Shown: piece by piece, positions 60,363-60,462 of the stretch | Position numbering within the stretch: position 1 is the stretch's first letter | Layout of the letters: each line of letters begins with the position of its first letter | Origin: an uncultured Pseudomonadota bacterium | GTDB taxonomy: Bacteria; Myxococcota_A; Bradymonadia; Bradymonadales; GCA-2716585 | Reading direction: 5' to 3' | DNA: 60,462 nucleotides | NCBI GenBank assembly: GCA_937123825.1 | Contig: CAKZKQ010000735.1 | Span: forward strand, 1-60,462 | Program-made: the position numbers and the translations under genes | Notes under the pieces: generated by a model | Told to the model about the DNA's origin: nothing | Database searches by the model: none | The model's input: only the letters and a program-made list of their open reading frames with translations

Positions 60363-60462
60363 ATGCTTGGTATCGAACGCGAATTGGAGGCGTGTCTGGG
60401 CCTGGAGGCCATTGTCGTCTCCACGCTGCCCGATGGACTCCTGCTGGAGACCTGGAGCAGAA
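60363..60462 (+). CDS. Roadblock/LC7-like protein, truncated by the window end
   Basis: Starts at ATG 60363 with AGGAG seven bases upstream, 13 bases after the previous stop. The visible 33 residues (LEACLGLEAIVVSTLPDGLL) match the first helix and strand of roadblock/LC7 domains. The gene continues outside the window. Confidence 0.6.
   Translation, partial: MLGIERELEACLGLEAIVVSTLPDGLLLETWSR

Noticed and set aside
1..60462. Insertion sequences, prophage, integrase or attachment sites
   Set aside because: No transposase, integrase or phage protein motif was seen, and the tRNA genes are intact without flanking duplications.

Overview
The window is GC-rich, densely coded DNA from a bacterium of the Myxococcota / Deltaproteobacteria type; Bradymonadales-like is my best guess. 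This rests on gene content, not on a marker tree: many Ser/Thr kinases (one fused to an ATPase and TPRs), FHA, PEGA and PPC-domain proteins, MopE-like CDGxDNDCDG repeats, Asp-Pro linkers, a MYXO-CTERM-like tail on a secreted protease, roadblock/LC7 proteins beside a ParA, and part of a type III secretion apparatus. No transposase, phage gene, CRISPR array or rRNA was seen.

Layout. 1-2.2 kb: a long inverted repeat, then a minus-strand pair of a zinc-finger ParA ATPase and a ribbon-helix-helix protein, with a promoter and a three-hairpin leader. 2.2-4.3 kb: a four-domain chorismate mutase / prephenate dehydratase / ACT / DAHP synthase fusion. 4.6-6.6 kb: a secreted M15-type peptidase lipoprotein. 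6.7-10.4 kb: an overlapping sctJ-sctK-sctL-sctN operon. It converges on an FHA/TPR membrane protein - response regulator - PEGA operon (10.4-14.1 kb). 14.4-23.5 kb: minus-strand flavoprotein, outer-membrane protein, LpoA-like lipoprotein, kinase, subtilase and TrmH.

23.9-25.7 kb is an RNA locus. It holds an unassigned structured RNA candidate, four tRNA-Ser genes whose anticodons together read all six Ser codons, tRNA-Arg(ACG), the tadA gene for the deaminase that edits that tRNA, and the SRP RNA gene. 25.7-37.8 kb: a HAD/App1-like protein, a DUF885 lipoprotein, an ExbD/TolR protein, an M20 deacylase, a sulfatase-fold enzyme with Thr at the nucleophile position, a PPC-repeat lipoprotein and a two-part AAA+ ATPase. 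38-47 kb: a kinase-ATPase-TPR regulator, envelope proteins, and a cyclic-nucleotide-binding protein with a nucleoside-phosphorylase-like C-terminus. 47-54.6 kb: small secreted and membrane proteins, a nitrilase, a TerB-like protein, a UbiB-like kinase, a GH63-type glucosidase and MoaB. 55-60.5 kb: a beta-lactamase-fold lipoprotein coupled to an ArsR-like regulator, then an operon of kinase, ParA and at least two roadblock proteins behind a promoter whose spacer is a perfect palindrome.

The most promising leads are the cNMP / phosphorylase fusion, the kinase-ParA-roadblock operon, the zinc-finger ParA/RHH module with its leader, the reduced T3SS core facing an FHA-TPR protein, the tRNA-Arg(ACG)-tadA / all-Ser-tRNA locus, and the structured RNA at 23961-24099. 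Calls were made by reading motifs; no database search was possible, so family names are firm only where catalytic motifs are cited.
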